58,404 nt of DNA. Origin: a bacterium. Its GTDB lineage: Bacteria > Armatimonadota > Zipacnadia > Zipacnadales > UBA11051. Made by a program: the position numbers and the translations under genes. Below the pieces are notes generated by a model. The model did not search any database and was not told the DNA's origin. It saw only the letters and a program-made list of their open reading frames with translations. Every line of letters starts with the position of its first letter. Positions within the stretch are counted from its first letter, which is position 1. The stretch is from assembly GCA_021372615.1 (NCBI GenBank), contig JAJFUB010000160.1:1-58404 (forward strand), read 5' to 3'. This document shows, piece by piece, positions 8,501-16,239 of the stretch.

Positions 8501-9980
8501 CGAAGACCCGCGGGTGGCCCTGGGGGATGCGGGCCAGCAGTTCCTCAGGCGGCGGCACCGGGAACGGGGTGGCCGCCGCCGTCACCGCAAAAGGGCGCGC
8601 GGCGCTCCATTCCGAAGCCGCCCCGGCCCCGTCCACGTAGCGCATCCGCCAGTACCACGTCCCGTTCGCCAGCGTGGCGCGATGGCTGTAGACATTGTAC
8701 GGCGTCTGGGCTATGGCCGTCTGCCCGGCGGGGAACTGCGGGGCGCGACTGAGCGCGAACTCATACCTCTTGGCGCCCGGCTGCGGGGGCCAACTGAAGT
8801 CCGGCGGGTTCTGCAGCACCACGCGCCCCTCGGCAGGCCGCCACGGCATCATCAGCGCATCATCCGCCTGCGTCTGCTTCGGTGTGTACTCCTTGAGCAT
8901 CTCCAGGCTCACGTCGTCATACCACAGGGGCCCCTCGCCCTTCTGGTACAGGATGACCTCCAGCCGCACCTGAGGGGCCTGCAGAGCCGCTTCGGTGGCC
9001 GGGGCGTCGAAGGTGAGTTCGGTCCAGTCGGCCTTCGGCGTCTCGATTGCGAAATCGCGCTGGCCGTAGGTGTCCATCTCGACCACGACGCCGGGCACCG
9101 GCCGGTAGCGCAGGATCCCGGCGGCCTTGCCGGAGCCCTTGTACCACACATGGACGCGCACGGCCTTCGGCGTGGCGATGGGCGTGCTGACCTGCAGGAT
9201 GGCCGCCCGGTCCGCCGCGCCCGGCTGGCCGAGCATCTTCATCGAGGCCTGGCCGGTGTGGGCCACGGTCGCGTCGCGGGATAGCTCGAAGCCTTGCCCG
9301 TGGATGGCCTTGCTCCAGCCGTCAGGTTGCCCATCGCTGTCGGCATCCGTCTCGAAGGAGGCGTTGACAAGCTGCCCGGGAGGTGCGGTTGGCGCGGCGG
9401 CCGGAGCCGCCGGGGGCGGTGGCGGCACCGGGCCCTTCGGGAAGGAGCCGGCCTTGAACCAGGCGTCATCGGCCCAGGCCGTGCCGGGCTTGCCCTGGGC
9501 CGTCTGGACGACGATGACGAGCAGCGCTCCGGTGGCCTCCGCAGGCTTCGTCCCCACGCACGAGATCTCCGTCCAGTCCTGCTTGCCCGTCAGGAGGGGC
9601 GACGGGTTCTCGTTGCGGACGGTGTCGTTGCCCGTGCGCCACTGGATGTAGACATGGGCGCTGCTGCCGGCAGGCAGGTCGGTCTTGAGCCAGCAGCCGA
9701 AGGTGAACTGGCCGGCGCCCGCCACCGGCACAAGCTGGCTGACGGTGCAGCGACTGGCAGGCGCGCAGTCCACCCACAGCGCGCCCTCGCCGGCATGCTT
9801 GACGCCCGTATCCACGGACGTCTGGGCCGTGCCGTTGGATACATAGCGGGACCAGCCGTCGGGCAGGCCGTCCTTGTTGGCGTCCACTTCGAGCCCGGCG
9901 TTGGTGAGCGCCAGGGGCTGCTGGGCGAACGCGAGGCTCAGCGCGAAGAGAGGAACGAGGATCGGGGTGATGCGTTGCAT
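5547..9980 (-). CDS. Large secreted heparinase II/III-like multidomain protein
   Basis: 1477-residue exported protein. Residues 1-20 form a signal peptide (FALSLAFA, then QQP). Two jelly-roll carbohydrate-binding-like domains follow (about 22-178 and 204-362, each opening NAGLEVDANKDGLPDGW-like), split by a Pro/Ala linker. A fibronectin-like domain (about 380-468) has the signature DFSWPPQPGAKRYEFALS. The DUF4962-type alpha-toroid spans about 480-820. The heparinase II/III beta-sandwich (about 830-1130) carries YNHSHADQNSFVLYA, likely metal and substrate binding. The end (about 1350-1477) resembles a CBM35/CBM6 module with KLEAEDYAQAGNGS. Such lyases cleave uronic-acid polysaccharides; the actual substrate is unknown. 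The ATG at 9980 has AAAGGA 8 nt upstream. Downstream M20 and upstream deacetylase genes are on the same strand. Confidence 0.88.
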   Translation of the reverse strand: MQRITPILVPLFALSLAFAQQPLALTNAGLEVDANKDGLPDGWSRYVSNGTAQTSVDTGVKHAGEGALWVDCAPASRCTVSQLVPVAGAGQFTFGCWLKTDLPAGSSAHVYIQWRTGNDTVRNENPSPLLTGKQDWTEISCVGTKPAEATGALLVIVVQTAQGKPGTAWADDAWFKAGSFPKGPVPPPPPAAPAAAPTAPPGQLVNASFETDADSDGQPDGWSKAIHGQGFELSRDATVAHTGQASMKMLGQPGAADRAAILQVSTPIATPKAVRVHVWYKGSGKAAGILRYRPVPGVVVEMDTYGQRDFAIETPKADWTELTFDAPATEAALQAPQVRLEVILYQKGEGPLWYDDVSLEMLKEYTPKQTQADDALMMPWRPAEGRVVLQNPPDFSWPPQPGAKRYEFALSRAPQFPAGQTAIAQTPYNVYSHRATLANGTWYWRMRYVDGAGAASEWSAARPFAVTAAATPFPVPPPEELLARIPQGHPRVFATAATLAAFRAALQGPKKDWWARFQGRLQNWLDKPVEKEPPSDWLMGARTSGKPLTDDDIQAGNKLRSYVGSINARLQDLAFGYLLSGDRKYADKAIAQMMEMATWDQLGVTSYKNQDQVFRDIAWMTATAYDWCYGVMTPEQRQTIREAILVRARTLYKDFTDARSIVQYPYDSHGITAYGYLGIIAIALAHETAEADGWFKFVAATYPAVFPPWGGEEGGWSQGVGYWKWSQHFAWVFFDALKSATGLNMYDKAYCRNNGWYKLTMHPPWCDRHHFGDGNHGPPDSTDQSNLARYATEYRSPYFQWYARSLPYTLDFGLYSYFWHDDTVPVKPPADVPQGWFFPDIGWVAMHSDLSDPNDVMLMFKSSPYGSYNHSHADQNSFVLYAYGEPLLIDSGYYDWYGSDHDVGYTRQTKAHNDILVNGEGQPIFDMTAKGQVLRHFTSPAVDYALGDATVAYKGKLTKFQRHILYLRPSGFLIIDDLEAPTESTFTWCLHAEQQMQLRPDKQEVVVTRGNARCLVKFLVPQGLKLEQTDQFTPPSVRKLANEWHTTATTTEKAKQIRFITFIRPAPLSEPEADLEVKAQFENDLLLVAWGTTPTPGGVMTAWLGKGGFNASVVGPWTTGAVASVIDGRYFNLKDAQGEFQLLGADKPITATLELRGKDNATAQVANVFFQAPTDTPVELRVREAVKQVTLDGKPLAGGKYRWAQEKLALTLPAGEHVLRVNPEAEQAAAPPVKVTLDGQALPQSLQAMHKWTGGALTWGSFSGPGQPVRLAQVQAPEGAQVLVNNQSPQPGRMAWLGDTNALDIRSDKAGPISLSYEKLLRSDQPVVTVAAEGDVEKLPGAIKLEAEDYAQAGNGSLSRYTNRPFLSGGMGLGNWTAPGQWVQWQIKVPQDGRYRLYYKAATHEPQATRLITLDDKPLGSEFRTFRFDTTKGFGATPEEWRVFQTPETLDLKAGTHTLQMMCLGGLLNMDWLVLAP

Positions 9981-9996
9981 GGTCTGGGTCCTTTCA

Positions 9997-10098
9997 CGGC
10001 GGCCCCTGCGGGGCGCAGAGGCGATATGGCGCCCTGTTCCCGTGGGCTGCCGCCCACGGCTACATACGTTGGCCCCCTGCGGGGGCAGACGGCACGGC
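9997..10098. repeat. Composite repeat, CGTGGGCTGCCGCCCACGG family, copy B
   Basis: Same block order and orientation as 5227-5342: CGGCGGCCCCTGCGGGG, then the palindrome CGTGGGCTGCCGCCCACGG with CTACATACG, then GGCCCCCTGCGGGGGC. It starts only 17 bp upstream of the heparinase-like start codon, just beyond its ribosome-binding site. Confidence 0.75.
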
Positions 10099-10146
10099 CC
10101 CCCTGTGTCTGCGGGAGGAGACGACCAAGCGTCAACTGCCCCTCGC

Positions 10147-10254
10147 CTGTCGTTGGCCGTTCGGCCCGAAGGGCCCGACGTGCGTAGCCGTGGGCGGCAG
10201 CCCACGGTCGTCGGCGCCCACCCACTGGCGGCGCCCTGCAGGGGCCGCCGTGCT
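10147..10254. repeat. Composite repeat, CGTGGGCTGCCGCCCACGG family, inverted copy C
   Basis: Reverse-complement version of copy B, with GGCCCGAAGGGCC, then GTAGCCGTGGGCGGCAGCC, then GCCCTGCAGGGGCCGCC. Copies B and C face each other across about 50 bp, so the 285-bp gap between the deacetylase and heparinase-like genes is mostly repeat. Confidence 0.7.
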
Positions 10255-10265
10255 CCCATCCCGCC

Positions 10266-11000
10266 TCATCGTCCCCTCGTCAGCCACTCCACCACCTCGT
10301 TCGGCTCCGCCAGCCACACCTCGTCTCCGCCCACCCGTCGTACGGTCTCAAAGCGCTGCTCCAGCTCCTCCAGCGTGCAGTCCTTGGCCTCGTGCGCGGG
10401 CTTGCCCGGGAGGGGGCAGTGGCAGTAGTCAATGACCCAGCCACCCAGGTCACGCGCCTGGTGGAGCCGCTTGTACGGGTCGAAGGCCGAGAAGAACGGG
10501 CCGGGATAGCGCGTATGGATCGGCACACGGCCCAGGGCCATCAGGTCCGTCTCCGACGTGTTCACCATGTCGGTGATCGTCATGATGGCACGGTAGCCTG
10601 CCGCCGCTGCCACCTGCAGCGCCGCCGGATAGCTGTCGTTGTTCCCCGGCACGCAGAACATCGTCACCGGCCGCCCGAGCGCCTGCTCCAGCGTGGCTCG
10701 CGCCTGCGCGACCTCGACGTCGGCGTTGTCCGGGCCGATGGCGGCGTGGGTCATGCCGTGGCAGGAGACCCCCCACCCCTCGGCGCACAGGCCGTCAAGC
10801 TCAGCCCGCGAGAGGATCATCCAGCCGTCGAAGCTGCTGCCCGGCACGTCGCGGGGCACGCCGACCTGGCCGGCCACCAGCGCCACATGGCCGGGGACGC
10901 CATACTGCCGGTGCAGCGGCACGGCGTGCTCCAGCAGCCTCTGGACGCCCTCGTCGTAGGTGATGGAGTAGACCCAGCGCCTGCCGTTTGGCCATGCCAT
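10266..11000 (-). CDS. Polysaccharide deacetylase (NodB/CE4-like)
   Basis: 244-residue NodB-homology protein. YSITYDEGVQ near the amino-end corresponds to the CE4 TFDDG motif, with Tyr and Glu replacing Phe and the second Asp. CHGMTHAAI is the HxxxH-type zinc site, and RATLEQALGRPVTMFCVPGNN is the helix plus RPP-like strand. CE4 enzymes remove N- or O-acetyl groups from chitin-like, peptidoglycan or exopolysaccharide chains. No signal peptide is seen, so it may act in the cytoplasm or be a divergent family member. The ATG at 11000 has only a weak upstream GGCGGTGA. It precedes the heparinase-like gene on the same strand but is separated from it by inverted repeats, so co-transcription is uncertain. 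Confidence 0.82.
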   Translation of the reverse strand: MAWPNGRRWVYSITYDEGVQRLLEHAVPLHRQYGVPGHVALVAGQVGVPRDVPGSSFDGWMILSRAELDGLCAEGWGVSCHGMTHAAIGPDNADVEVAQARATLEQALGRPVTMFCVPGNNDSYPAALQVAAAAGYRAIMTITDMVNTSETDLMALGRVPIHTRYPGPFFSAFDPYKRLHQARDLGGWVIDYCHCPLPGKPAHEAKDCTLEELEQRFETVRRVGGDEVWLAEPNEVVEWLTRGR

Positions 11001-11164
11001 CGGGGGTCACCGCCGGTCGGAGTTCGGGGCGATTTCTTTCCAGCGCCCGGCATTCCCTCTTCAGAAGGAATCGGCGCCGGCCGGGACCAATTATCCACCT
11101 TCTGCGTCAACTACAGAACAGCGCCCCGGCCTAACGGGCGCCGTGATCCATAGGAGGGATCATC

Positions 11165-12184
11165 ATGATCCGCACTGGTCTTGTTGGTTTGGGTTTCATG
11201 GGACAGCAGCACTTCGCCATTCATCAGGCCATGGAGGAGCTGCAGCTCGTGGCCATCTGTGACAAGGAGCCCCAGCGCCGGGCGACACAAGTGGAGGCCG
11301 TAGGTGGCAACATCGGCGAGGCCCAGACGCTCGATCTGACCGCCCAGGCGCGCTATGCCACCCTCGACGAGCTGCTGGCCCCCGACGGCCTGGACTGCGT
11401 GGACATCTGCACCCCGACGTACTTGCACGCGGACATGACCGTCAAGGCCCTCGAGGCCGGCAAGCACGTCATCTGCGAGAAGCCGATGGCCCTGAGCGCC
11501 GCCGACTGCCAGCGGATGATTGACGCCGCCCACGCCAACGGCAAGCTCCTGTTCATCGCCCAGTGCATCCGCTTCTGGCCGGCGTACGAGAAGCTGACGG
11601 AGATGGTGCAGGGCGGGGCCTTGGGGCGCCTGACCTCGGCCAAGTTCACGCGGCTGTCGCCGACGCCGACTTGGTCGCAGGACAACTGGCTGATGGACAA
11701 CTCGCTCTCCGGCGGCGCCATCACCGACCTGCACATCCACGATGTGGACTTCATCATCTCGCTGCTCGGCCGGCCGGACAGCCTCTCGGCCCAGGCGGCC
11801 AACCGGGGCAGCAGCGGCGAGCCGGTGGACCACGCCCTCACTCAGTACTTCTACGACGGCTGCATCTGTGTGGCCGAGGGCGGCTGGGGCTTCCCGTCCA
11901 CCTTCCCGTTCGAGATGGCCTTCCAGGTTCTGGGCGAGAGAGGCTGCCTGGACTTCTCAACCGCTAAGAGCCCCATGCTGACCTTCTACCCGGCCGCAGG
12001 CGAGCCGGTCCACCCGGAAGTCTCCGACGAGACCGGCTACCAGCGGGAATTCGCCTACTTCGTCCAGTGCCTGCAGGCGAACCAGCAGCCCGAGCGCGTG
12101 CGGCCCGAGTCCGCGATGGAGTCGGTACGCGTGATCGAGGCGGAGCGGCAGTCGGCGCAGACGGGCCAGCGCGTGGCGCTGTAG
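11165..12184 (+). CDS. Gfo/Idh/MocA-family oxidoreductase
   Basis: 339-residue NAD(P)-dependent sugar or inositol dehydrogenase-type enzyme. The Rossmann loop is GLVGLGFMGQQHF at residues 5-17. CEKPMALSAADCQRMIDAA holds the EKP motif whose Lys contacts the substrate, and GGAITDLHIHDVDFI carries the catalytic-region Asp/His of the family (G-x-D-x-x-x-H). The carboxy-half is the usual mixed beta-sheet domain. The start is well supported by AGGAGG upstream of the ATG. Substrates in this superfamily vary widely; nearby polysaccharide genes suggest a sugar, but this is inference. The upstream 164-bp gap separates it divergently from the deacetylase gene. Confidence 0.92.
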   Translation: MIRTGLVGLGFMGQQHFAIHQAMEELQLVAICDKEPQRRATQVEAVGGNIGEAQTLDLTAQARYATLDELLAPDGLDCVDICTPTYLHADMTVKALEAGKHVICEKPMALSAADCQRMIDAAHANGKLLFIAQCIRFWPAYEKLTEMVQGGALGRLTSAKFTRLSPTPTWSQDNWLMDNSLSGGAITDLHIHDVDFIISLLGRPDSLSAQAANRGSSGEPVDHALTQYFYDGCICVAEGGWGFPSTFPFEMAFQVLGERGCLDFSTAKSPMLTFYPAAGEPVHPEVSDETGYQREFAYFVQCLQANQQPERVRPESAMESVRVIEAERQSAQTGQRVAL

Positions 12185-12188
12185 AGTG

Positions 12189-12208
12189 CGCGGGCTTCCC
12201 AGCCCGCG
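12189..12208. terminator. Post-stop hairpin after the Gfo/Idh gene
   Basis: CGCGGGCT (12189-12196) pairs with AGCCCGCG (12201-12208) around TCCC, five bases past the stop. It lacks a T-run and is nearly the same element as 5523-5544, so it may be a repeat co-opted as a 3'-end structure. Confidence 0.5.
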
Positions 12209-12262
12209 TCTTGCCGGTCGTACGAGCACGGAACGGACCACAACCACACAGGGAGGCCTCAC

Positions 12263-12943
12263 ATGCAGAACGAAGTCCTGTACCGGCCGTCGTACTCGCT
12301 GCTGCGTCTGGTGATGGAGCCCGGGGAAGCTGTACTCGCCGAGTCGGGCGCCATGGTCTCCATGACCCCCAACATCCAGGTTCAGACCCAGGCCCGCGGC
12401 GGGATCCTGGGCGGGCTCAAGCGGGCGGTCCTCGGTGGCGAGAGCTTCTTCATCAACACCTTCACCTGCGCCGGCAGCCAGGGGGAGCTGACGCTGGCCC
12501 CGAGCCTGCCGGGCGATCTGATCCACGTGCCCATGGCCGGGGGAACCATGATGGTGCAGTCGGGGTCCTTCATAGCGAGTTCCCCGACGGTCAACACCGA
12601 CACCTCGTGGGCCGGCGCCAAGGGCTTCTTCTCCAAGGAAGGCCTGTTCCTGCTCAAGTGCGAGGGCCAGGGCGACCTGTTCATCTCCAGCTACGGCGCC
12701 ATCCACATGGTGGAGCTGCCGGCGGGCGCGGGGTACGTGGTAGACACCGGCCACGTCGTGGCCTTCGAGAGCACGATGACCTACAACGTGCGCGGCGTGG
12801 GCGGCCTGAAGCAGACGCTGTTCTCGGGTGAAGGGCTCGTCTCCGAGTTCGTCGGCCCGGGGCGGCTCTACATGCAGAGCCGCAGCTTCGAGGCCTTCCT
12901 GGGCGTACTCATCCCGAAGCTGCCGAAGCAGTCGAGCGGGTAA
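12263..12943 (+). CDS. AIM24/TIGR00266-family protein
   Basis: 226-residue protein matching the bacterial AIM24 family throughout. Diagnostic stretches are VMEPGEAVLAESGAMVSMT, GGLKRAVLGGESFFINTF, LPGDLIHVPM, FFSKEGLFLLKCEGQGDLF and AGYVVDTGHVVAFE. The family forms a trimeric beta-barrel-like fold; the bacterial role is unknown, and mitochondrial AIM24 affects inner-membrane organisation in yeast. Length is normal. AGGGAGG lies about 8 nt before the ATG. It sits 78 bp after the Gfo/Idh gene and upstream of a repeat cassette, so there is no informative operon partner. Confidence 0.92.
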   Translation: MQNEVLYRPSYSLLRLVMEPGEAVLAESGAMVSMTPNIQVQTQARGGILGGLKRAVLGGESFFINTFTCAGSQGELTLAPSLPGDLIHVPMAGGTMMVQSGSFIASSPTVNTDTSWAGAKGFFSKEGLFLLKCEGQGDLFISSYGAIHMVELPAGAGYVVDTGHVVAFESTMTYNVRGVGGLKQTLFSGEGLVSEFVGPGRLYMQSRSFEAFLGVLIPKLPKQSSG

Positions 12944-12953
12944 CGGCAGAGGC

Positions 12954-13436
12954 GAACGGCGGGAATCGGGAATCGGGAATCGGGAATCGGGTCTTGTGCC
13001 GACAAGGGGGTTAGCATGGAGCCGCGATCCATTGCAGATCACAAGGATCTGGATGCCTGGAAGGTCGCGCGGAGCCTGGTCAGCGACGTGTACGTCGCCA
13101 CTCGCGCCCTGCCTGAAGATGAGCGCTTCGGCCTGACCAGTCAGATGCGCCGGGCTGCGGTCTCCATTCCCTGCAACATCGCCGAGGGGTACGGGCGGGG
13201 TGCCAAGCAGGAATACATCCGCTTCCTGCGCATCGCCCGGGGGTCCGCTGCGGAACTGGAAACGCAGATCATGCTCTGCGAGGACCTGGGCTATCGTTTG
13301 GACTGCCTGGCCCTCCATGACAGCCTGGCCAGGTGTCGCCAACTCCTGAATGGCCTGCTGCGCTCCCTGCAGTAGACGGCACCAGGCGCACAAGGCCCGG
13401 CGGGGCCGAATCCCGAATCCCGAATCCCGCCGTTCG
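12954..13436. mobile_element. Putative repeat-bracketed cassette carrying a four-helix-bundle gene
   Basis: The left end has CGAACGGCGGGA followed by a 7-bp unit GGGAATC repeated four times (12961-12988). The right end has GAATCCC three times (13408-13428) followed by GCCGTTCG, so its reverse complement starts CGAACGGCGGGA as well. The ends are therefore inverted repeats with a shared 12-bp tip, enclosing one 360-bp gene. Other copies of the repeat without a gene lie at 45583-45613, 47688-47717 and 53952-53998. Mobility is inferred; no transposase lies inside. Confidence 0.5.
13016..13375 (+). CDS. Four-helix-bundle protein (23S rRNA intervening-sequence type, TIGR02436)
   Basis: 119-residue helical protein with the typical start DHKDLDAWKVARSLVSDVY, followed by LTSQMRRAAVSIPCNIAEGYGRG and FLRIARGSAAELETQIML. 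These stretches define the family first seen in rRNA intervening sequences and related to the Avd accessory protein of diversity-generating retroelements. It is basic enough to bind nucleic acid, but molecular function is not established. No reverse transcriptase or template/variable repeat pair is visible nearby. The gene lies between inverted GAATCGG-type repeats, with 20-70 bp on each side, suggesting it travels as a small cassette. Confidence 0.9.
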   Translation: MEPRSIADHKDLDAWKVARSLVSDVYVATRALPEDERFGLTSQMRRAAVSIPCNIAEGYGRGAKQEYIRFLRIARGSAAELETQIMLCEDLGYRLDCLALHDSLARCRQLLNGLLRSLQ

Positions 13437-13469
13437 TCGGCATCACTACCTGACAGGGGAGTCCACCCC

Positions 13470-15374
13470 ATGGGCTTTGGGCGAGGACCGGGCGGCCACG
13501 GACACGGCCGCGGGCATGGCGGCGGCCCCCACGGCAAGCGCCACCCCGGTGACAAGAGCGAGAACGACCCGCCGCCGCTGAAGATCACCGACCGGCGGAT
13601 GCTGGCGTGGTTCGGCAAGATCATCGGCCCACGCTGGCCCATCGTGGCTGTTGCCGTGCTGGCCATGGTGATCGGGGCGGTCCTGGACACCCCGGTCCAG
13701 GCCTACCTGCTGCGCTACCTCATAGACAAGGGCTTCCTGCTGCGTTGGCCCGCGGCGATCGTCTGGTCCATGGGGATGATCGGCCTGATGTTCCTGGGCA
13801 CGAACGCCATGAACGCCATCCGCATGAACCTGATGCACGTGCTGGGCCAGCGTCTGCTGTATGAGACGCGCGTGGACACGTACCGGCACCTGACCGAGCT
13901 GTCCCTCAGCTACTTCCACCGCAACAAGACCGGCGACATCATGTCGCGGCTGTCCAACGACGTGAACTCCGTCGAGGACATGGTCGTGCACGGTACGGAC
14001 GAGGTCATCAGCGATGGCCTCCGGGTGCTGCTGAGCGTCGGGACCATGTTCGCGATGAACTGGCACCTGGCGCTGCTGTCCCTGATCCCGCTGCCGGTGT
14101 TCCTGGGGGCCATGTACGTCTTCTCGAGGTTCGTGCGCCCGATCTATGGCAAGATCCGGGAAGAGCTGGGAGAGATCAACGCCCAGCTCGAGGAGCGCAT
14201 CGCGGGGATCCTGGTCATCAAGGCCTTCGCGCGCGAGAGGTACGAGTTCGACAACTTCGAGGGCGCCAGCCGCCAGTACTATGAGGCGAATGTCCGCGCC
14301 ATCCGCATGTGGGCCAACTTCTTCCCGGCGCTGAGCTTCATCACGTCTGTCGGGATGCTGCTGGTCATGTGGCGCGGGGGCCTGATGCTGAGCGCCGGCG
14401 AAAAGGCCGCCACCACCGGCACCATCATGTCCTTCGTGAATCTGCTGCAGGGCTTCTACTGGCGCTTTGGCGGCCTGGTGCGCGTCTACGACCTGTACAA
14501 CCGCGCCCTGGCGGCCCTGGCGCGCATCTTCCAGGTGCTGGAGGAGAAGCCGGAAGTCGAGGACAAGCCCGACGCCGCCGAACTGCAGGAAGTCCGGGGG
14601 CAGGTGGACCTGGAAGGTGTGACCTTCCGCTACCAGACCGGCGACATCGTGCTCAAGGATGTCAACGTCAGCGCCAAGCCGGGAGAGACGATCGCCCTGG
14701 TAGGGCGCAGCGGCGCCGGCAAAACCAGCCTCGTCAACCTCATCCCGCGCTTCTACGACCCCCTCGAAGGCATTGTCCGCGTGGACGGGGTAGACGTGCG
14801 CGAGGTCACCCAGGGGTCACTGCGCTCGCACATGGCCATGGTGCTGCAGGAGACCTTCCTGTTCAACGGCAGCGTCAGCGAGAACGTGCGCTACGGGCGG
14901 CTTGACGCGACCGACGAGGAGGTCCAGGCGGCCTGCGTGGCGGCCCATGCCGATGAGTTCATCCAGGACCTGCCCGAGAAGTACGACACCGAGATCGGCG
15001 AGCGCGGCGTGAAGCTGTCGGGCGGGCAGAAGCAGCGCCTGGCCATCGCCCGCGCCCTGCTGGCCGACCCCCGCATTCTCATTCTCGACGAGGCCACCTC
15101 GCTGGTGGACACCGAGGCCGAGCAGATCATCCAGAAGGCGCTGGAGAACCTGATGCGGCAGCGAACCACCTTCGTCATCGCCCACCGCCTGTCCACGGTG
15201 CGCCAGGCCGACAAGATCATCGTCATTGACGACGGCGCGGTGGTGGAGGAGGCCGACCACGAGACCCTCATGCAGCGGCAGGGCCTGTACGCCGAGATGG
15301 TCGAGCGGCAGTTCCGCATCGCTGAGGACTGGGGTCTGCAGGCCGGCGAGGGGATGATCGGGCCCGGGGGGTAG
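13470..15374 (+). CDS. ABC transporter, fused membrane and ATPase domains (exporter type)
   Basis: 634-residue half-transporter. Residues 1-30 are a cytoplasmic Gly/His-rich extension ([19 protein letters not shown]), unusual and possibly metal-binding. Six membrane helices lie at about 50-340, with the coupling segment [18 protein letters not shown]. The nucleotide-binding domain has Walker [10 protein letters not shown] (about 411-419), signature [16 protein letters not shown] (about 517) and Walker [10 protein letters not shown] (about 536), then the H-loop IAHRLST. Such proteins homodimerise in the inner membrane to export lipids, peptides or drugs; the cargo is unknown. The ATG at 13470 is favoured by AGGGGAG about 9 nt upstream. 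An in-frame ATG at 13350 would overlap the preceding gene and encode the repeat. Confidence 0.93.
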   Translation: MGFGRGPGGHGHGRGHGGGPHGKRHPGDKSENDPPPLKITDRRMLAWFGKIIGPRWPIVAVAVLAMVIGAVLDTPVQAYLLRYLIDKGFLLRWPAAIVWSMGMIGLMFLGTNAMNAIRMNLMHVLGQRLLYETRVDTYRHLTELSLSYFHRNKTGDIMSRLSNDVNSVEDMVVHGTDEVISDGLRVLLSVGTMFAMNWHLALLSLIPLPVFLGAMYVFSRFVRPIYGKIREELGEINAQLEERIAGILVIKAFARERYEFDNFEGASRQYYEANVRAIRMWANFFPALSFITSVGMLLVMWRGGLMLSAGEKAATTGTIMSFVNLLQGFYWRFGGLVRVYDLYNRALAALARIFQVLEEKPEVEDKPDAAELQEVRGQVDLEGVTFRYQTGDIVLKDVNVSAKPGETIALVGRSGAGKTSLVNLIPRFYDPLEGIVRVDGVDVREVTQGSLRSHMAMVLQETFLFNGSVSENVRYGRLDATDEEVQAACVAAHADEFIQDLPEKYDTEIGERGVKLSGGQKQRLAIARALLADPRILILDEATSLVDTEAEQIIQKALENLMRQRTTFVIAHRLSTVRQADKIIVIDDGAVVEEADHETLMQRQGLYAEMVERQFRIAEDWGLQAGEGMIGPGG

Positions 15375-15474
15375 TGGGCCACTGCGGCAGGTGCGGCCAT
15401 GGCGGCGTCGAAGACGTGCAATGGTTGTTGCCATGCCGCCGCCCTCCGGCGCGGCGCTCAAGGAGGTCATCCTT

Positions 15475-16137
15475 ATGCGACGTGGCTTCACACTCATTGA
15501 ACTGCTGGTTGTCATCGCGATCATCGCCATACTGGCCGCCATTCTCTTCCCGGTGTTCGCCAAAGCCCGGGAGAAGGCGCGCCAGAGCAGTTGCCTCAAC
15601 AACACCAAGCAGATGGCCATCGCGTGTCTGCAGTATGCACAGGACTACGACGAAGGCCTGGCGCCGTGGTTCTATGCCGCGCTGGGGACCACGCTCTACT
15701 ACCCCCGCTTCTATGACCCCTACATCAAGAACGCTCAGGTGTGGACCTGTCCCAGCCGTGCCGGTGGCACGTATTCCGGCTCGGCCTACGTGATGGGCGC
15801 GTACCCGCATTACGGCTACTCGTGCCTGATCTGCCAGGCCACGCGCGGCACGGCCTCCGGCAGTTGCCCCAACTGGAATGGGCACAAGATCTCGACGTGG
15901 GACAGGCCCGCCGAGACGGTGCTGATGGCCGAGACGTGTGCCGACGACTGGCCTCCGACGCCTGGCCTGGGCCGCACCGACCTGGGGAGCGCCCGCTGCT
16001 CCATGAGTACCTGGCTGTCGGGCGGGAACCCCTACTACAACGCCTTCCCCCACAACGAGGGGCGCAACATCGTCCTCGGCGATGGCCATGCGAAGTGGTA
16101 CAGGCGCTACGGCGACACGAGCCTGAAGTTCAACTGA
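15475..16137 (+). CDS. Prepilin-type protein with H-X9-DG motif (DUF1559-like)
   Basis: 220-residue pseudopilin paralogue of the protein at 3223-3888. The leader [20 protein letters not shown] contains the prepilin peptidase site (Gly before Phe) and the membrane helix; [19 protein letters not shown] follows. The globular part has several Cys residues (CPSRAGG, CLICQA, CPNWNG), possibly disulfides outside the cytoplasm. [16 protein letters not shown] is the H-X9-DG motif. GGAGG sits 8-10 nt before the ATG. No pilus assembly genes are nearby. It lies 100 bp after the ABC transporter gene. Confidence 0.9.
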   Translation: MRRGFTLIELLVVIAIIAILAAILFPVFAKAREKARQSSCLNNTKQMAIACLQYAQDYDEGLAPWFYAALGTTLYYPRFYDPYIKNAQVWTCPSRAGGTYSGSAYVMGAYPHYGYSCLICQATRGTASGSCPNWNGHKISTWDRPAETVLMAETCADDWPPTPGLGRTDLGSARCSMSTWLSGGNPYYNAFPHNEGRNIVLGDGHAKWYRRYGDTSLKFN

Positions 16138-16239
16138 AGCACCCGCCGCGCCTGTCTCTCCGTCCCCGCCCGCCTCTGGCGAGGCCCCTGCTCCGTCCGC
16201 AGGAGCCGGCCAGACGCCTAACGAAGTAGCGCATACGTC

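Noticed and set aside
11060-11095. Operator-like ATTCC...GGAAT dyad upstream of the Gfo/Idh gene
   Set aside because: The symmetry is imperfect in the centre, there is no second copy and no regulator gene nearby, so it is too weak to list as a site.
12954-13436. Diversity-generating retroelement
   Set aside because: The four-helix-bundle protein is Avd-like in fold, but there is no reverse transcriptase and no template/variable repeat pair.
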